This document shows, one piece after another, positions 24,101-37,266 of a stretch of 64,000 bases of DNA. The number at the start of each line of letters is the position of its first letter. Within the stretch, counting starts at the first letter, position 1. The position numbers were made by a program, and so were the translations under genes. This DNA is from Pleodorina starrii (taxonomy: Eukaryota; Chlorophyta; Chlorophyceae; Chlamydomonadales; Volvocaceae): positions 868,001-932,000 of the forward strand of contig BRXU01000032.1 of assembly GCA_030267565.1 (NCBI GenBank). The letters are read 5' to 3'. The notes under the pieces are model-generated. The model was not told where the DNA came from. It did not search any database and worked only from the letters and a program-made list of their open reading frames with translations.

Positions 24101-27100
24101 CGGCCGCAGTCCCCCCGGTGGTGAGGGTGCGCGGCCCCACGCAGCCCCCCCCTCCGGAGCTGCCGGGTAGCCCGGGGGGGGGGGGCAGTCGGGCGCAATT
24201 GGTGGCTCGCAGACACCGGCACGCCGCCAGTGGTCCTCCCCCCGAACGGTGCCTGGCCCCCGGGTCCGGGGCGTCTCCCATCCCATCCCCATTCGCACAC
24301 CCCTTTCCCCCCCCTGGACCACACACACTTGCTTCCCCCCCTCGGGCATCGGGTCGTGTCTTGGCTTGTCTGCACCCTCCCTTCCCTTCCAACCTACTAC
24401 ACTCATGTGCGCCCATGCTCCCTCGCCTTCCGACTTCACCACAACACCCCTTCCCCCAGTGCTCTCCTTCCCACCAAAACCCTAGCGCCCCCCCAGGTAG
24501 GCCCCACGTATAGGCTCCGGCCTATACGAGTGTAAGCACCCCCCCCCTCCCTGCCCACCTTTGCCGCCTCCCAGAACTCCCTCAGCCAGAAGCGGGGCGG
24601 CTTCACATCGCAGCAGCACAGCCCCCAGGCCACGTGGGCCAGACCCTGACTGCCCAGAGAGGGGAGACGAACCTGGGAGGGGGAGGGAAGGGGCAGGGGG
24701 GCGGAGGGGGGGGGGGTCAAATAGGCTGGCTGACTGGCTGGGGGAAGACGAGGGGGGTGGGTGGGTGGGTGGGGGAGGGCTGCCGACCGATGGCACGCGG
24801 TCGCCTCATCCACAGCCCTGCCGTTGCAGCAGTCAGGTCAGGTCAGGTCAGGTCAGGTCAGGTCGGGTGAGGTGAGGTGAGGTCAGGTTCTATGTTGGGG
24901 AGGGCTCTCTGTTCCCCAAGGGCCCGAAGGTGCAGCACCGCATCGCCGGAGCCAGGACATCACACAACCCTTTGTAATGCACCCGGGCGAGACCGATACA
25001 GGAGGAGACTGATACCCCGCTGAAATCCACGCGTACCCAGGTCCGTCCCCCCCTCCCTCCCAAGCAACCCGTCCTCTGCCACCCTCCTCACCTCTCCCCC
25101 TCATCCAACCCCTCAGGCCCCCTTAGCCCCCCCACCCCCCCACACACACACCAGGACTTTCCGGTTGGCACCTCCGAGCCGGGCCTCCGATCCAGTCACC
25201 GATTCATTCGCAACCACCTCCCGACGCATCTTCTCACCCGCCCCCCCGCCCTCTCCCGACCCCCAACCCCGCTCCTCCTCCTCCTCCCCCCCCCACCTGC
25301 ACCTCCAGCATTATCCGGTTGGTGAAGCTGTCCGGGGGCCGGGGGCCGCCCCCCATCGCCCCCACACCGATCGCCCAACACACCATCGCCAGCTCGCGCT
25401 CCGTTACCCGCTCGCCACAACCTGGGGGGGGGGGGGAGATGAGGGGGCGATGCGGGGGGTGGGTGGGGGTAGTGAAACCGAGGGCCACAGCGGGAGGACG
25501 GGGCGGGGATCAGCGAATGCATGCATGTGGGTGGTGTGGAGAACGAACGATGTCAAGCGGGGGAGGGGGGGTCAAGATGACGAGGGACAGAGTGGCATGC
25601 GCGCGCGGGGCACTGGTAGCTGGTCGCTGCGTCGTAAACCCCAGCAGCAGCAAGTGGCGCCCAGTGGCAATCAATTTTGTGCAACCAACCTGCCACATCC
25701 CCCTACATAGGGCCCACGGGCTGTTACGAGGAGCACCGGGCGGGGGGAACTGACCATGCTGCATGCTTCATGATGATGACACACCCATACCCCTCCTAGC
25801 CCAACCACCCACCCACCCACCCGGCCCAACCACTCACCCTCGAAAGCCTGATAGTACTCCTCCAGCCATGCAGCCGGGGGCCTGAAGGCACAGGGGGGGG
25901 GGGGCGGGGGCGGCATCTGGGTCGGCATCCGACAACGTGGAGCCATCGAGTGCGCATAAGAGCCCGTGAGGGCACCACAAACAACATGGAAACCCGCTGC
26001 GGAGGGTGGTGTCCGATTGAACCGAGGGGGCCCTTTCCTTTTCATTGGGACACTCCTGCTGCCCCCACCCCTTCCACACACATACACACCCACCCACGCA
26101 CTCCCACCTGCCCAATCGTCAACCGCTCGCCCCCCCCCCCCGAACAAGCGCACACTCTCTCACTCTACCCCCGACCCCCTTGCACCTACATTGCCTTCCA
26201 CTTGGCCATTGCCCACAGCAGGAAGCCCAGGTCTATGGGCCGCCAGGAGGCCAGACGACCGCTGGTGGCCTGGGGGGAAGAGGGGTGAGGGGATGGCGGC
26301 GAGAGGGGTGAGGAAACCTTCACATCCAGTCAGGCGATAAGCGGCGAGGCTGCGCGCGGGACGATACCGGTATACCGGACGGAGCCGAGGCCAGAGGGGG
26401 GAGGGTAGCCAGAGGCGGGTGGAGCAGCCGGGAGCTAAACCGGCTGCGGAGCACTGAGGGGCCCAGCCCCAGGGAGCCTCGGCGGGGTCAGAGCGCCGCA
26501 TCCCCACATCCCCACATCCGCCCACCCCCATCCTCACCTGCCCTTACTGAATTCCTTTGCTTTCCGAATCCTGCTCGCTAACCTCCCCCCTTCCCTCCCC
26601 CTCTCCTCCTCCTCCCTCCCCCCCGCCCCGCCTGCCCACCTCAATCAGGGTCTCCAGCCAGCCCCTGCCCGGGAAGTACCTCAGCCGAGCAAACGAGGAG
26701 GCCGCGAGAGCAATCTCGCCACTGCTGTACTGCTCCAGACTATTCAGACTGCGCAAGGGGGGGGGGTGAAAGAGGGGAATGGATGGGGGCTCAGAAGGGG
26801 GAAAAGGTGCGGGTCGGGTCGTGGAAGCGCTGCCGGGGTGGTCCGGGAGGGCGGACTCGCGGCTGCCTCGCAGGTCAGCCCGGTCGTGCCCCGCGCCAAC
26901 TTCCCCTCCCCTCCCCGCCAGAGACGCACTCCGAAGATCTGCGGACCGCTATCGTTGATCCCACCGTATGTTTCCCAATCTTCACCCGCACCTTCCCACC
27001 CACCCCCCGGGAGCCTTTGAACTGGTACTGCCAGGCCCGGCTGCAACGCCCGCACACCCCCCAATGGACAAACCCTCCTCCTCCTCCCGCGCCCTTGCCT

Positions 27101-29932
27101 CCTCTGAACCCCGACCTTTCTCCCCCTTTCCGTTATCTAGGAAGCTGGTTGATGCAACCAGTACCACCAGAACATCGCAATCCAACCCCCGCCCCGCCCC
27201 CCCCTCCACACCCCCCCACCCACCTGTCCTCCACCAGCAGCCCCAGGTGCTGCTCCATCCCCGGATACCTCCCGCCGCCTCCTCCTCCTCCTCCTGCTCC
27301 TGCTCCCCCGCACACCACCATGAGCGACAGCAGCAGACAGACCTTCTGGGGCGGCAACCGCTCGGCCCACAGCACCACGCCGCATGCCTCACGAAGGAGG
27401 TGAGACAGCTGAGGGGACACAAGGGGGGAGAGGCAGCGCGGGGGCGGGGGGAAGCAGGGAAGGGGAGGGAAGGTGAGGTGAGGGCAGGGAGCGCCCGGAC
27501 ATATTGGGAGGGCGGCCAGCGTGGGGTGAGGTCGAGAAAGGCGGCGAGTACCCAATGGGGGGCGGAGCGAGGGTGGGCGTGGGCCGTATGCGTGTGCGTA
27601 TGTGTGTACGGGTATGGGGCATGCAGCGACGGACCGGGTGTGGACTGCTTGCCACGCGCGGCCACCAGCGCGGAACTGGACCCGGATGCGGTGGGATGCG
27701 ATGTGATGGAGGGCCGGCTACGGCGGAGGACCTGTCCGGGCAGAGGCGGCTCATGCTGCCGCAGCCCTGCCCTAACCACCCACCCACCACACCCTGCCCC
27801 CGTCTGTCCCCTTCCACTTCGCTGGCAACGCCGCCCCATCTTCCTTCCCAACACGGGGCCGAACGGTCGAACCCGCCCCCCACCCTCCACCCTGATCTCC
27901 CCCGCCCCTCCCCGCCCCGCCCTGTCTCCCGAGTACCGCTGCGGTGCATTTCAATCACCCCTCTGTGTGTTTGAGTCCCCCGCACCTGTGCGCGCATCTC
28001 CCTGGCCCCCCGCAGTCGCGCCGTGCGGTATCCCGCCTGAATGCGCTGCCGCCAGCTCGCCACCAGCTCCCCCGCAGCCGCCAGGAACATCCACACCGTG
28101 CAGGCAGGCAGACCCGCAGCGCCCGCCGCCAGACCCACCGCCGCCGCCGCCGCCCCGGCATCCAGCGCTGCGGAGCGGGCATGTGCCTCCGCCTCGCGCT
28201 GCGTTGCGTCGAACAGCGCCACCAGCTCCTCCACGGACCTGGAGCACAGGGACACAGGGGCACAGCCGGGGGGTTGAGGGAGGGAGGGAGTGCGTGGGTG
28301 CGGGTCAGGGCCTGGAGGGGCGGAGGAGGAGGACGCGAGCAAGCGGGTAGGGACTGGGGAGCGGACGAGCAAGGAAGGCGCGAGAAGGGCGCCCCAGGAA
28401 GATGCGTTGCGAAACCGGACAGCTTTTGGACCCGCACAATAACATTCATTACCCGTCGGCGTGGGCCCGTGCCCAAGGGTAAGGACGTGCCATGCGGACC
28501 GAAACTGTTGTGCGGCATGCCGGAGGACCTCTCAGCGTGCTGGCCAGGCCATGAACCAGACACGGCACGACACTCCTGCCCCCACCCCGCGTTTGCAGGT
28601 TCCCCGTGGGTCTTGCCCCACTGACTCAGCCGCATCGGTGCCCTCGGCCGTGCTGATCCCTCCCCTCCCCTCCCCTAGCCCTCGGTACCTCATTCCTTCC
28701 CAAACACACACCACACACACACATACAGCCCACCCACACCTGCACGCCTGGATCCGCTCCGGCAGCGATCTGCCCGAGGGCTGGCGGGCCGGGCCCGACG
28801 ACCGACCCGCGGCAGCAGCGCCCCTCCCGCCGCCGTCGCCGCCGCCGGGCTGGCTCCGGCCGCCGTTGCCTCCGGCGCCGCGGTGCTCCCGTCCGTCGTC
28901 GCGGCTGCCCAGGCCGCTGCCGCTCGGACTGGCAGACTCCCTCTCAGTGACGACAACAGCCTCGCCACCACTGCCGCTGCCGCCACCATGGGCATGAGCA
29001 GTCGGGGCGTCAGCGTCATCGGCGCCGGACGGATTCGGCCCCCCGGCGGCGGAAGGCTCACGTGTGCCCTTGGATGCGCGCTTCCTGGTGCTGCCGTACA
29101 GGTCGTCGCCGCCGCCGCTGCTGCCACCCGCGGTCCCGTCCATGCTGCCAGTGCCGGTCGCCGCAGGCGCACCGTCCACGCTGCCCAGCGGTTGATCTGT
29201 ACCACTGCCCAGCGGCCCGTTGCCGCCGCTTTCACCGCCACCTCCCCGGCGTCCACTCCTGCGGTCGCTGTTGCGGCGCCTGGCAGCCCTGCCTCGCGCA
29301 CTGCTCCTGCGCTCTCGATCGCCACCGCCTCCACTGTTGCCGCCCTCGCCGCTGCTCGGGGCCTTCGCAGACCCCTTCGTCCCCAGGGCCGCCCCTGCGG
29401 CACCTCTCGCCGCTGCGCTGCGGCCAGAGTGCCCCGCAGGCACAACGTCTGCTGCTGCCTCTGCAACCGCCGTCGCTGGCGGTGCTGCCGTGGCGGTTGT
29501 GGTTGCGGGCGCTGCCCCGCGTGCTGCATCTCCTGCTGCTGCCGTCGCAGGTGGTATCGCACCTGCTGCGACTGCAACGACGTGTGGAGATGTGACCAAA
29601 CGGTCCCCCGTTGAGGGCAGAGCCAGGTGTCGGGCTGCGGCAAAGTGGGACCGCGTCAACAAGCTGGACTGAGCATCCGGGGCCGTCGACGTCGCAGGGC
29701 CAGCGACAGACGAGGTGGCTCCCGCTCCGCGAATGGAACGCCCCTGCGCGAGGGCTGGCCCCGCACGAATGGCGCGAGACGTGGCACGCGCAAGGGCTGC
29801 AGGCCAGAACACGCCCAAGGCTCGGCGGTTCCCGGGGGGCCGGGCGTGCGGTTGGCCGCAGCTCGACAGCAGCGGTTCCGAACAACAACGCCTGTGCCTC
29901 AGCACCGATACCGCCTGGCTGTAGGGCGACAT
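21191..29932 (-). CDS. OPR (octotricopeptide repeat) protein, probable organelle RNA-binding factor
   Basis: Thirteen exons on the minus strand, all in phase: 29932-28740, 28238-27986, 27408-27224, 26748-26640, 26269-26190, 25881-25838, 25421-25297, 24672-24559, 23882-23766, 23477-23356, 22783-22447, 22184-21992, 21495-21191 (TGA); 1058 residues. OPR proteins are helical-repeat factors, expanded in green algae, that stabilise, process or promote translation of single plastid or mitochondrial mRNAs. Repeats are seen from about residue 480 to 780, each with a helix of the type LLWAMAKW and a PPPEW-like motif: MPPAAWLEEYYQAFE, KPPRFWLREFW, MRPGEAWLVEACKH, TPPPEWVGLALE. The first 70 residues are rich in R, A and S and suit a transit peptide. 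Residues about 90-400 are low complexity (Ala, then Gly/Ser). Ala-rich (about 795-820) and Ser-rich (about 910-935) stretches interrupt the C-terminal half. No RAP domain is visible. The target RNA cannot be inferred. Confidence 0.8.
24834..24889 (+). repeat. (AGGTC)n pentanucleotide tract
   Basis: Seven or more tandem copies of a 5-bp AGGTC/AGGTG unit inside an intron of the OPR gene. Confidence 0.9.
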
Positions 29933-31363
29933 TATATCGATGGGGACTGTCTGGCAACCACGCCGCAGTTTACCGGCGGCTTGCGATGCCAGTTAGCACA
30001 CGTTCACGCCCATGCCACGTATGCCACCATCACTACGAAGCGGGATAAACCATATACCACTTCTGTGCGGTGAATAAACGCAGCTCCGCACGTTGTTAGC
30101 GACAGCTCCTGTCGGATTGCTTGATATTGCTGTCTAGCAGTATTTCCTAAATGGCTCACGAGAGCTATATACAACGCATGCAATTAATGGCGCAATTGAA
30201 TGAAAGGACTCGACCCCGTACGGCACAACCAAAACTTTGTTGGACTTGGCATGCCTAGATCTACAGCATAAGCCATATTATACCTAGCCTCATAGGTTTT
30301 AGGTTGACGTAGTCGCTGGTCGAATATCTTGAATCTGCCGATAAACTGGTCGCAGCCGCACGTTCCTTGTCCGGCAACACGAGGTGGTCAGGATAGCAAT
30401 TCCCAACATTACCAGTACCTCTTGCTTTTGTGGAGACTTCGAGCCACACCCGTCATCCCGCGTCGGCGGCTTAGCCACAAGGAATATGCACGCCCTATCT
30501 CGGGGCGTCAGGCCCGGTGCACCCGTCGCCGCCAGCCGGCTGACTTGCAACCTTGCACCTCAGACTATCATCCATGGAAACTTGGCGCTGGCGATGCAGC
30601 ATCAAGCACAGCGGCAGGTGCGTTGGGCGTCGCCCTGTCAGCCTTCCAAGAGAAGCTCTATGCGTGAAAACGATTGCTCGCTTTCAATGTAAAGCATTAT
30701 CCTATATACGCATGTGCAAAAAGATCTGAAAGCGTGCAACGGAGGGGGTCGTCGGAAGTCCGTGGCTGTTGGGCAACCGCGCCGAGCGCTGAATATGCCT
30801 TGGCTGTCAGAGGACGCTCTTCTGTACCGGATGCATCCTCGCGTTTCAAGAGCGGCATCTGGGTGTCACTGCTTCGGGGCTGTCGACGTGTTGGTTTGCG
30901 CTTCGTGCACATTTGGGTGGTCCATGGTTGCCGTGGTCCGAGTTTGCAATGTCCCGCCGCGGTTGCATGCACTCGCTTTCTGTCTGCACGCAACATTGCA
31001 ATGGGAGGTGACTTTTGTTGGCGAGGCAAGCCCGGCGCTGTCCATGGGCTTTGCCGACACACATAAACCGCCGAACGGAAGTACGCATCACATCCCTCGC
31101 GTCTTCGGCTATCATGGAGGCTAACGTGTTATCTGCAGGCTGGGCACCTGTTTGTAGGCATCGCCGAGGTCACCGCGGCGAGAACCTTGACGTCCCCCGA
31201 AGAACCCTAATCCACCGACCTCACTTGTGCGTTACCAGGACACACTCGCAAGATTGCGAGGCGATAACATCTCTCCCCTTCTCCAGCCTTGCGAGCACAT
31301 CCGCTCGCTGCATTCACCATCCCTCTCGCCATCTATCCAACCTCGGTGCGCACAGCACATCCC
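29933..31363. other. Divergent intergenic region between OPR and IF-3 genes
   Basis: About 1.4 kb holding the promoters of both flanking genes. No recognisable coding exon was found. A first exon of the IF-3 gene could lie in the right part if the pyrimidine tract ending at 31485 is used as an acceptor. Confidence 0.55.
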
Positions 31364-34300
31364 ATGCTGCCCGTGCAATCCGCGCACCGCATCGGCGTCG
31401 CCCGCCACATCCGCAGGCTGTGCCTCCACCTCTCCAGTCACTCTGCGCTTTTTTCCCCTCCCCCCGTTTCCTCCTCTGCTCAGCTGGTGCTGGCGGCTGC
31501 TGCCTCCCGGCGCAAGGGCTACCAGGACCAGGACGCCAAGGACTCGCTGGACGTTGACAGCCTGGACGAGGGGGATGGCAAGCTCAGCAAGTACGCGGGT
31601 CTGCTCAGCAAGAAGAACGGAGCGGCGGCTGGAGCAGCGGTGACAGCAAACGGCAGCAGCCCACAGGTGGGGATGCGGCCAGAGTGCGGCCAGAGGAGAC
31701 GGGAAGGGGGCAGAGAGGATGGGTTTGAAGCTGTCAATGGATGACAGGCGCGGGGGCGCACGTCGGTGATCGGGCGGCGCTCGGGGGCAGCTGCCGAGAA
31801 GGAGGAGGCTGCCGCAGGCCACATACTGTACTCGGGCCCTTCCACGGCGCCCTGCCTGGCCAGGCATCGGACCGGCCGGTTCCTGCACCAGCCGCATGAC
31901 TTGTTAAATGCTTGTACCACTGGGTATCTGCGGCCAGGGGAGAAAGGGGTGTGCGTGTGAGGGCAGCTGGACCATGCGTGTGATGAGCGTCCACCCCAAC
32001 CCGACTCCCCAGGCCTCGTCGGCGGGCAAGACGAAGACATACACGCAGCAGGCTCCGCCACCTCCCTCCCGGGCTCCGGCGGTGTTCACCGATGACTTCG
32101 GCTTCGACGACACGTGGGGCACCACGCCCATGCCGCCCAGCCGAGACGGTGGTGGCTACGGTTCCGGCGGCGGCTACATGAATGGGGGCGGATACGGCGG
32201 CGGCGGCGGCTATGGCGGGTACGTCAATGGCGGCAGCGGTGGCGGCGGCGGGTACATGAACGATGCTGGGTACGGTGGCTACAGTGGAGGCGGCTACGGT
32301 GGCTACGGCGGGTACGGCACTAGCGGTGGATACATCAACACAGGGTACGGCGGATACGGCACCAGCAGCGGCCGGGGCCGCAACCGTGGCGGCTCCATGC
32401 GGTTGCATTACGACGACTACGATGACATGGACGAGACGGGTGAGTGCGAGCGGCGGGGAAGGTGGGGAGGGCGTTAGGGTTAATGGTCTGAGTGGTACTC
32501 GTTGCGGCAAATGCGGCGATAGTTCGAATGGGAGAGTGCTGCTCAGTGGGAACGAGGGCGGGTTGGCCGTGCAGAGTTGAAGCAGCAGGCGGTGCGTGTA
32601 GGGGGCCTGCCATCCTTCCTCTCCCGTTGAGGCTTGCATTTTCATGGTTGTTTAACACGCAATCCACTCTTCCCATACCCAACCCATGCGCCAACACCTC
32701 CACCAACCATCCGCACCCCAATTCCCCTGGATGTGTGGCCGCACCATCGCTTGCCATGGGCTGTAATTCGTCCATACCGCTGCTGCACCGCTGTGCCTCA
32801 CCTGCGGCTTCCGCTGCTGGCTGCTGCTGCTGCTGCTGCTGGCTACCGCTGCCGATTACTTGGGCCGTTGCCGTTTGACTGGCTGATGGGTTCGATGCAC
32901 TGTTTTTTTCCTGCGGCCCGCCCGCAGACGGCGAGATGCCTCGCGTCAAGGTGGACTCGTGTAATATCAACGGAAAGACGATACAGTGCAACCACGGGAT
33001 CACGTGAGTCAACCAACTAACCAACCAACTAACCACCAGTCGGTCGGTCGGTCGGCCGTGGGGGTTTGCCGCTGGCGTGGCGGCGGCGCGGGTGGGCGAC
33101 AGGGGTGGGGGGTTCACCGCGGATAGGCCGGAGCCCGCAGGGGCGGCGGAGCCGCGGACTAACAGGCGGGCAGGCGGGCGTCCGGTGGCTTGTTGCATTG
33201 AGGAGGAGGGAGGGGACGGATGAAGATGGAGGGGAGAGGGCATGGAGCGAAGCGCTAGGTGCATGGATGATCGCTCGCTCATTTCGTCATCTGATTGATA
33301 TATTAGGTTGATGGAGGACAGGAGGATCGGGGAAGGGCGGGTGGGTGGGGCAGCGGCTTGTCTCCCACGGCTGCTGGCGACATGGCCTTGCTCCTCCTGA
33401 CGCCCCAGCTGCCGCGCCACCTGGATTGGGGCATTCGTGTCCATTTCCCCACCTGCACGGCGGCCCTCGCTTCCCATGTCACCTTCCGGGCAGCCCTGGC
33501 CATGGCGCCATGGCACCCGCATGCGCCGCCCTCCCACGCGGCGGCTCGTGGTGATTCTGCTGCTGCTGCTGGTGCTGTTGCGGCTCTGCTCGCCCGTTGC
33601 CCGCACAGGGCCAAGGAGGTGTTTCTGCTGGGCGCTGGACCCGACCGGGCACCTCTGGGGCTCATGCCAACCAACCGCGCACAGGTGCGTCCATGCGCAC
33701 GTACGTACCTTGTGTGCATGCGCTCGAGTTGGGAAGGGTGCGTGTGCTCGTGGTGTGCCGATGGAGGTGCCGGGAGCCCAGGCGGTACCCGCGCGGTTAT
33801 GTCGTCATGTGTCCTTTCTGAAGCTAGGGGGGGGGGCTCGTCGGAAACGGCGGCTCGGTTTGCGCTGCTGGCCTGCCCTGGGAAAAGCCGCGCCGCTGGC
33901 GAATCAGCCCGCCCGCTACCGCGGCGAGCCAGGTGCTGCGGGAAAGCGTGTTAGTGTGTGTTGGGGGGGGGGGGAGGGGGGGGGCGGTAAGGAGAGAGTG
34001 CGCCATGCAGTCGCGACAAGAGCGCGTGTTGTGCTCACCGCCGTAGTGGGACATGCGCCATCGATCCCGGGCCCTTCCCTAGCCGCCGGTGTCGCCCTGA
34101 TTGCCCCCCACCCACCCACTCCCACCTTCCCGCCTCCTTCCGTCGTGCAGGCCATGGCTGACGAGGCCAAGGAGGACCTGCTGCTGATCAACCCGGACGC
34201 CTCCCCCCCGGTGGCTCGCATCATCGGCTGGTCCAAGTACAAGTACGAGCTGGAGAAGACTGCCAAGGAGAAAAAGGCCAAGAGCACCAAGTGAGGGGGG

Positions 34301-35618
34301 AATCGCGGGGAGGATATGGCGGAGGGGGAGGGGGCGGGTTGTCAAGATACTTTGGAGGCTCGAGGGGGGAGGTGAGGGGAAGGGAAGCCCACCCGTTTGT
34401 CCGCCCACCGGCAGGCACACACACACACCATAGGCGGTAGATGTCGTACACGGAGGCATGTACCTATCAATCCATCTCGGCTGCAGCCGGCAGGTCGCCC
34501 GCCGCGCGACGTAACGCCCCTCCTTCGTTCTCCGACACCGCTGCCGCGCCACCCGTCCTGATTACCCCTCCGTCTCTCGGCCCCTCCGCGGCCCCCCCCG
34601 CCCCCACACCTTGATCTCCCCATCCCACAGCACCGAGACCAAGGAGGTGCGGCTGCGGCCCTCCACCGACTCGGGGGACATCGCCGTCAAGCTCAAAAGC
34701 TGCTCCAAGTTCCTTTCCAAGGTAAGAAGGCGCAGTCTGGAGGAGGTGGCGTGTTTCACCCTCCCCGTAAACCCAAACCTACTCCCGCCGCCATCCGCCT
34801 GAAGCCCGTCCCACTAGCGCCTCGGATCCTTCGACCCAGTCCCGCTGTCCCTGGTGTCTTTGCCCATGTCCCATAGTGAAGCACCCAAGCAGATGGCATG
34901 TTCATGTTGGGTAGCAGTCGGGCTGTTGTTTCGTAGCACATGCGTTGATCTTCCTCTTTCCCGTTGAATGGCACTCTCGTCCTCTCCTGCATCCCCAGTC
35001 CCTCGTTGCCCGCCCACCCGCTGCCCCTCCCCCCCCCCGTAGGGTGACCGGGTGAAGCTGGTGATGAAGTTTGAGGGTCGCGAGCTGCAGTTCAAGGAGC
35101 AGGGCAAGGAGGTGCTGCTGGTGAGATACTGGGGCTGAGGCTGGTCCTGAGACTGGGGCTGGGGCTGGGGCGGTTGGAGTCAGCGGTGCGCTGACTCTAG
35201 CCGCCAGGTGGGTGGGGGCGGGGATGGGCGGACGGAGTTGAGTGGGCGACGACTGCCGGGGACAGGTGGGGCGTTGTTCGATGTGGGCCGCCACTGCGCC
35301 ACAGCACCTCCCTGCGCGAGGGGGGGGGGTAGATGCAGCACGAGCAGCGAGGGCGCGACGTCCTGTAGGCGTATCAAGCTTGTGGCTTGTGGCGCGTCAC
35401 GACTTGCTCGGCTCTGGGCTTGTTTCATTTCACCGAATGACAAGTCACTGCCGGCGCCCTCCTCCCCTCCTCTTCCCTTCCCTTGCCTGCCCTTCCTGCC
35501 GAACCCCCCTCCCCCCCGCCAGAACTTCATTTCCGAGCTGGCCTCTATTGCGAAGGTGGAGGGCCCGCTCAACTTCAAGACCGGCACCTACACCATCCTG
35601 CTCTCGCCGAACAAGTAG
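31364..35618 (+). CDS. Organellar (probably plastid) translation initiation factor IF-3
   Basis: Eight exons: 31364-31666, 32013-32439, 32928-33003, 33609-33684, 34151-34290, 34631-34721, 35043-35120, 35523-35618; 428 residues. IF-3 binds the small ribosomal subunit, prevents premature joining of the large subunit and proofreads the start codon. The N-terminal domain reads AKEVFLLG, LGLMPT, then AMADEAKEDLLLINPDASPP and ARIIGWSKYKYE; the C-terminal domain reads TKEVRLRPSTDSGDIAVKLK, GDRVKLVMKFEGREL and ends at LSPNK, as in bacterial IF-3. Residues 1-40 (MLPVQSAHRIGVARHIRR...) suit a targeting peptide. Residues about 145-233 are an unusual Gly/Tyr/Asn-rich segment ending in RGRNRGG, followed by an acidic linker. 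The start is the first in-frame ATG, but the pyrimidine tract ending at 31485 looks like an acceptor, so the first exon may lie further upstream. Confidence 0.9.
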
Positions 35619-37266
35619 ATCGACTGACCCCCTCCCCGCCCGCGGGGCAAAGGGACATGCAGCAGACTGGACTGGAACTGGACTTGACTGGAGTGGAGTG
35701 GACTGGAGTGCGCCGACTGGCGCAGACAGGCATATACGATGGGTAGTAGGTTACGCTGGGGTGGGGGTTAAAGCATATGGTGCGGCGCGGCGCGGCGGGA
35801 GTGTTGCGTTATATTATTATCGAATGTCGTAGGGAGGTGGCATTGATACGGCAGTGCAGCAGCGGTGGCCTCGATAAGAAGGGCGGGCCGGGGTCTGGAG
35901 GGTGTTAGCGCGGGTTCGGTACAGGTTAGGCCCAGCAGCCGTGAACTCCACCTTGAGGCTCAACGCAATGTAGTAGTAGGACGGAGTGGTGAAAGCAGTG
36001 AAGTAGTGCGTTGGTGGAGCCCTGCTGTCACGGGCGGGCTGTGGGCTCGTTGAAGCTATTGGGTCCGCGTTCGCCGCGGCACTGCTGCCGGGCAATCCGG
36101 TGGACGTGGCGTATGTTCTCCCCTCCCCCCGGGTCTGTTGCGCTTCGGGGCGCCCTGAGACCACCACCGCGCGCTGCGGCGCAGGCCTTCCTGCGGCGGA
36201 AAGGGCGCACGGATCTGAGAATAAAGCGGGGCGGCGGCGGATGCATTTACTGCTGTTTCCTGGAGGGCTTCCGCCGCCCTAATCGCAGCAAGGGTTGTCG
36301 CCTCGCGGCTCAATGGGGCTCGGCTCGGGGGACCTGCCCCTACACAGTGACGTTGAGTGACACAGGCTGGTCACACAGGTGGATGGGTGAGTGTACACGT
36401 CCGATCCCCACAGACCTGTGCCTGGACGGGATCTGCCCCCGCGGGATATGCGATGTGAAGGAGCGGCGCGGGCTTGGCGGCTTGGGCTTAATGCGGAGGG
36501 GCGCCGCGGCGAGGTCGGGTCGTATGGTGGTATGAATGCTAGGGCTGGAGCCAAGAGAGAGGCGAGGTGGTGAGAGACAAGGGTTTCAAGCTTTTTGTTC
36601 CCGAGAGAGATTATAGCGGGCGATTTTGTCGGGTGTTATGGTGGACAGCGCAGAAATGCACATTGGCGACACGGTACGTTATCAGTATGCAGCGGGCGCC
36701 AGCGGCTGTGATCATTGTCTGGCCCCCCTTGCCTTGCAGCCGCGGGTTTTGCGTCGTCTCCTACCCCCTGGCCCCAGTATCGCCGCCGCGTTGTGGTTTG
36801 CTGCTGGTGCGGGAGCGTGCTGCTGCTCGGCAGATGCTCCACAATCGGCAAAGTGTACAAAGCATTGTGTGTGTGGCAGATGTGCACCGTGTGTGCGGTG
36901 GGCGCATGGCACGTGTGTCCCCTGTAAACTGGTCCATTCACATACGGAACCATGGCTGGCTGCAGAGCAAGCCTCGACAGCCTGTATGGTATTGTATTTC
37001 TCAACAAATCTAGGTTGACACAGCTGGGGGTTTTGTCGCCAGCCCGTTTCAGGTTGTGCGTGCCAACGGTGGGATAGCAGCAGCAGGTAGGAGCATTGGC
37101 GGGTCGGATGCACAGGCACATGGATAGATGGATGGGGCGACAGCGGCCGCCCTGGATGGATCAATCGCCAAGTACCGTACTAGGAATTATAACACTTGGA
37201 AACAGCAATGGGAATAAGTCACGAAAGGGCGCAGCCGACGACGCAGCAGTTTAGGGCATACGTTGC
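35619..37266. other. Intergenic region between IF-3 and the tandem array
   Basis: No gene recognised. A TGTAA at 36923-36927 is the first clear poly(A) motif after the IF-3 stop, which would imply a 1.3-kb 3' UTR. Open frames here lack family signals. Confidence 0.5.

Noticed and set aside
26982..27060. Extra 37-nt exon in the OPR gene (reading RAWQYQFKGSRG)
   Set aside because: Its phase (2 to 0) does not fit the next exon; joining 27224 directly to 26748 keeps phase and sequence.
21191..29932. RAP or kinase-like domain at the end of the OPR protein
   Set aside because: The last exons show only repeat-like helices and low-complexity runs; no RAP motif is visible.
31111..31557. Start of the IF-3 gene at ATG 31111 in another frame
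   Set aside because: The frame does not match the conserved protein, and the GTGCGC donor at its end gives the wrong phase for the next exon.
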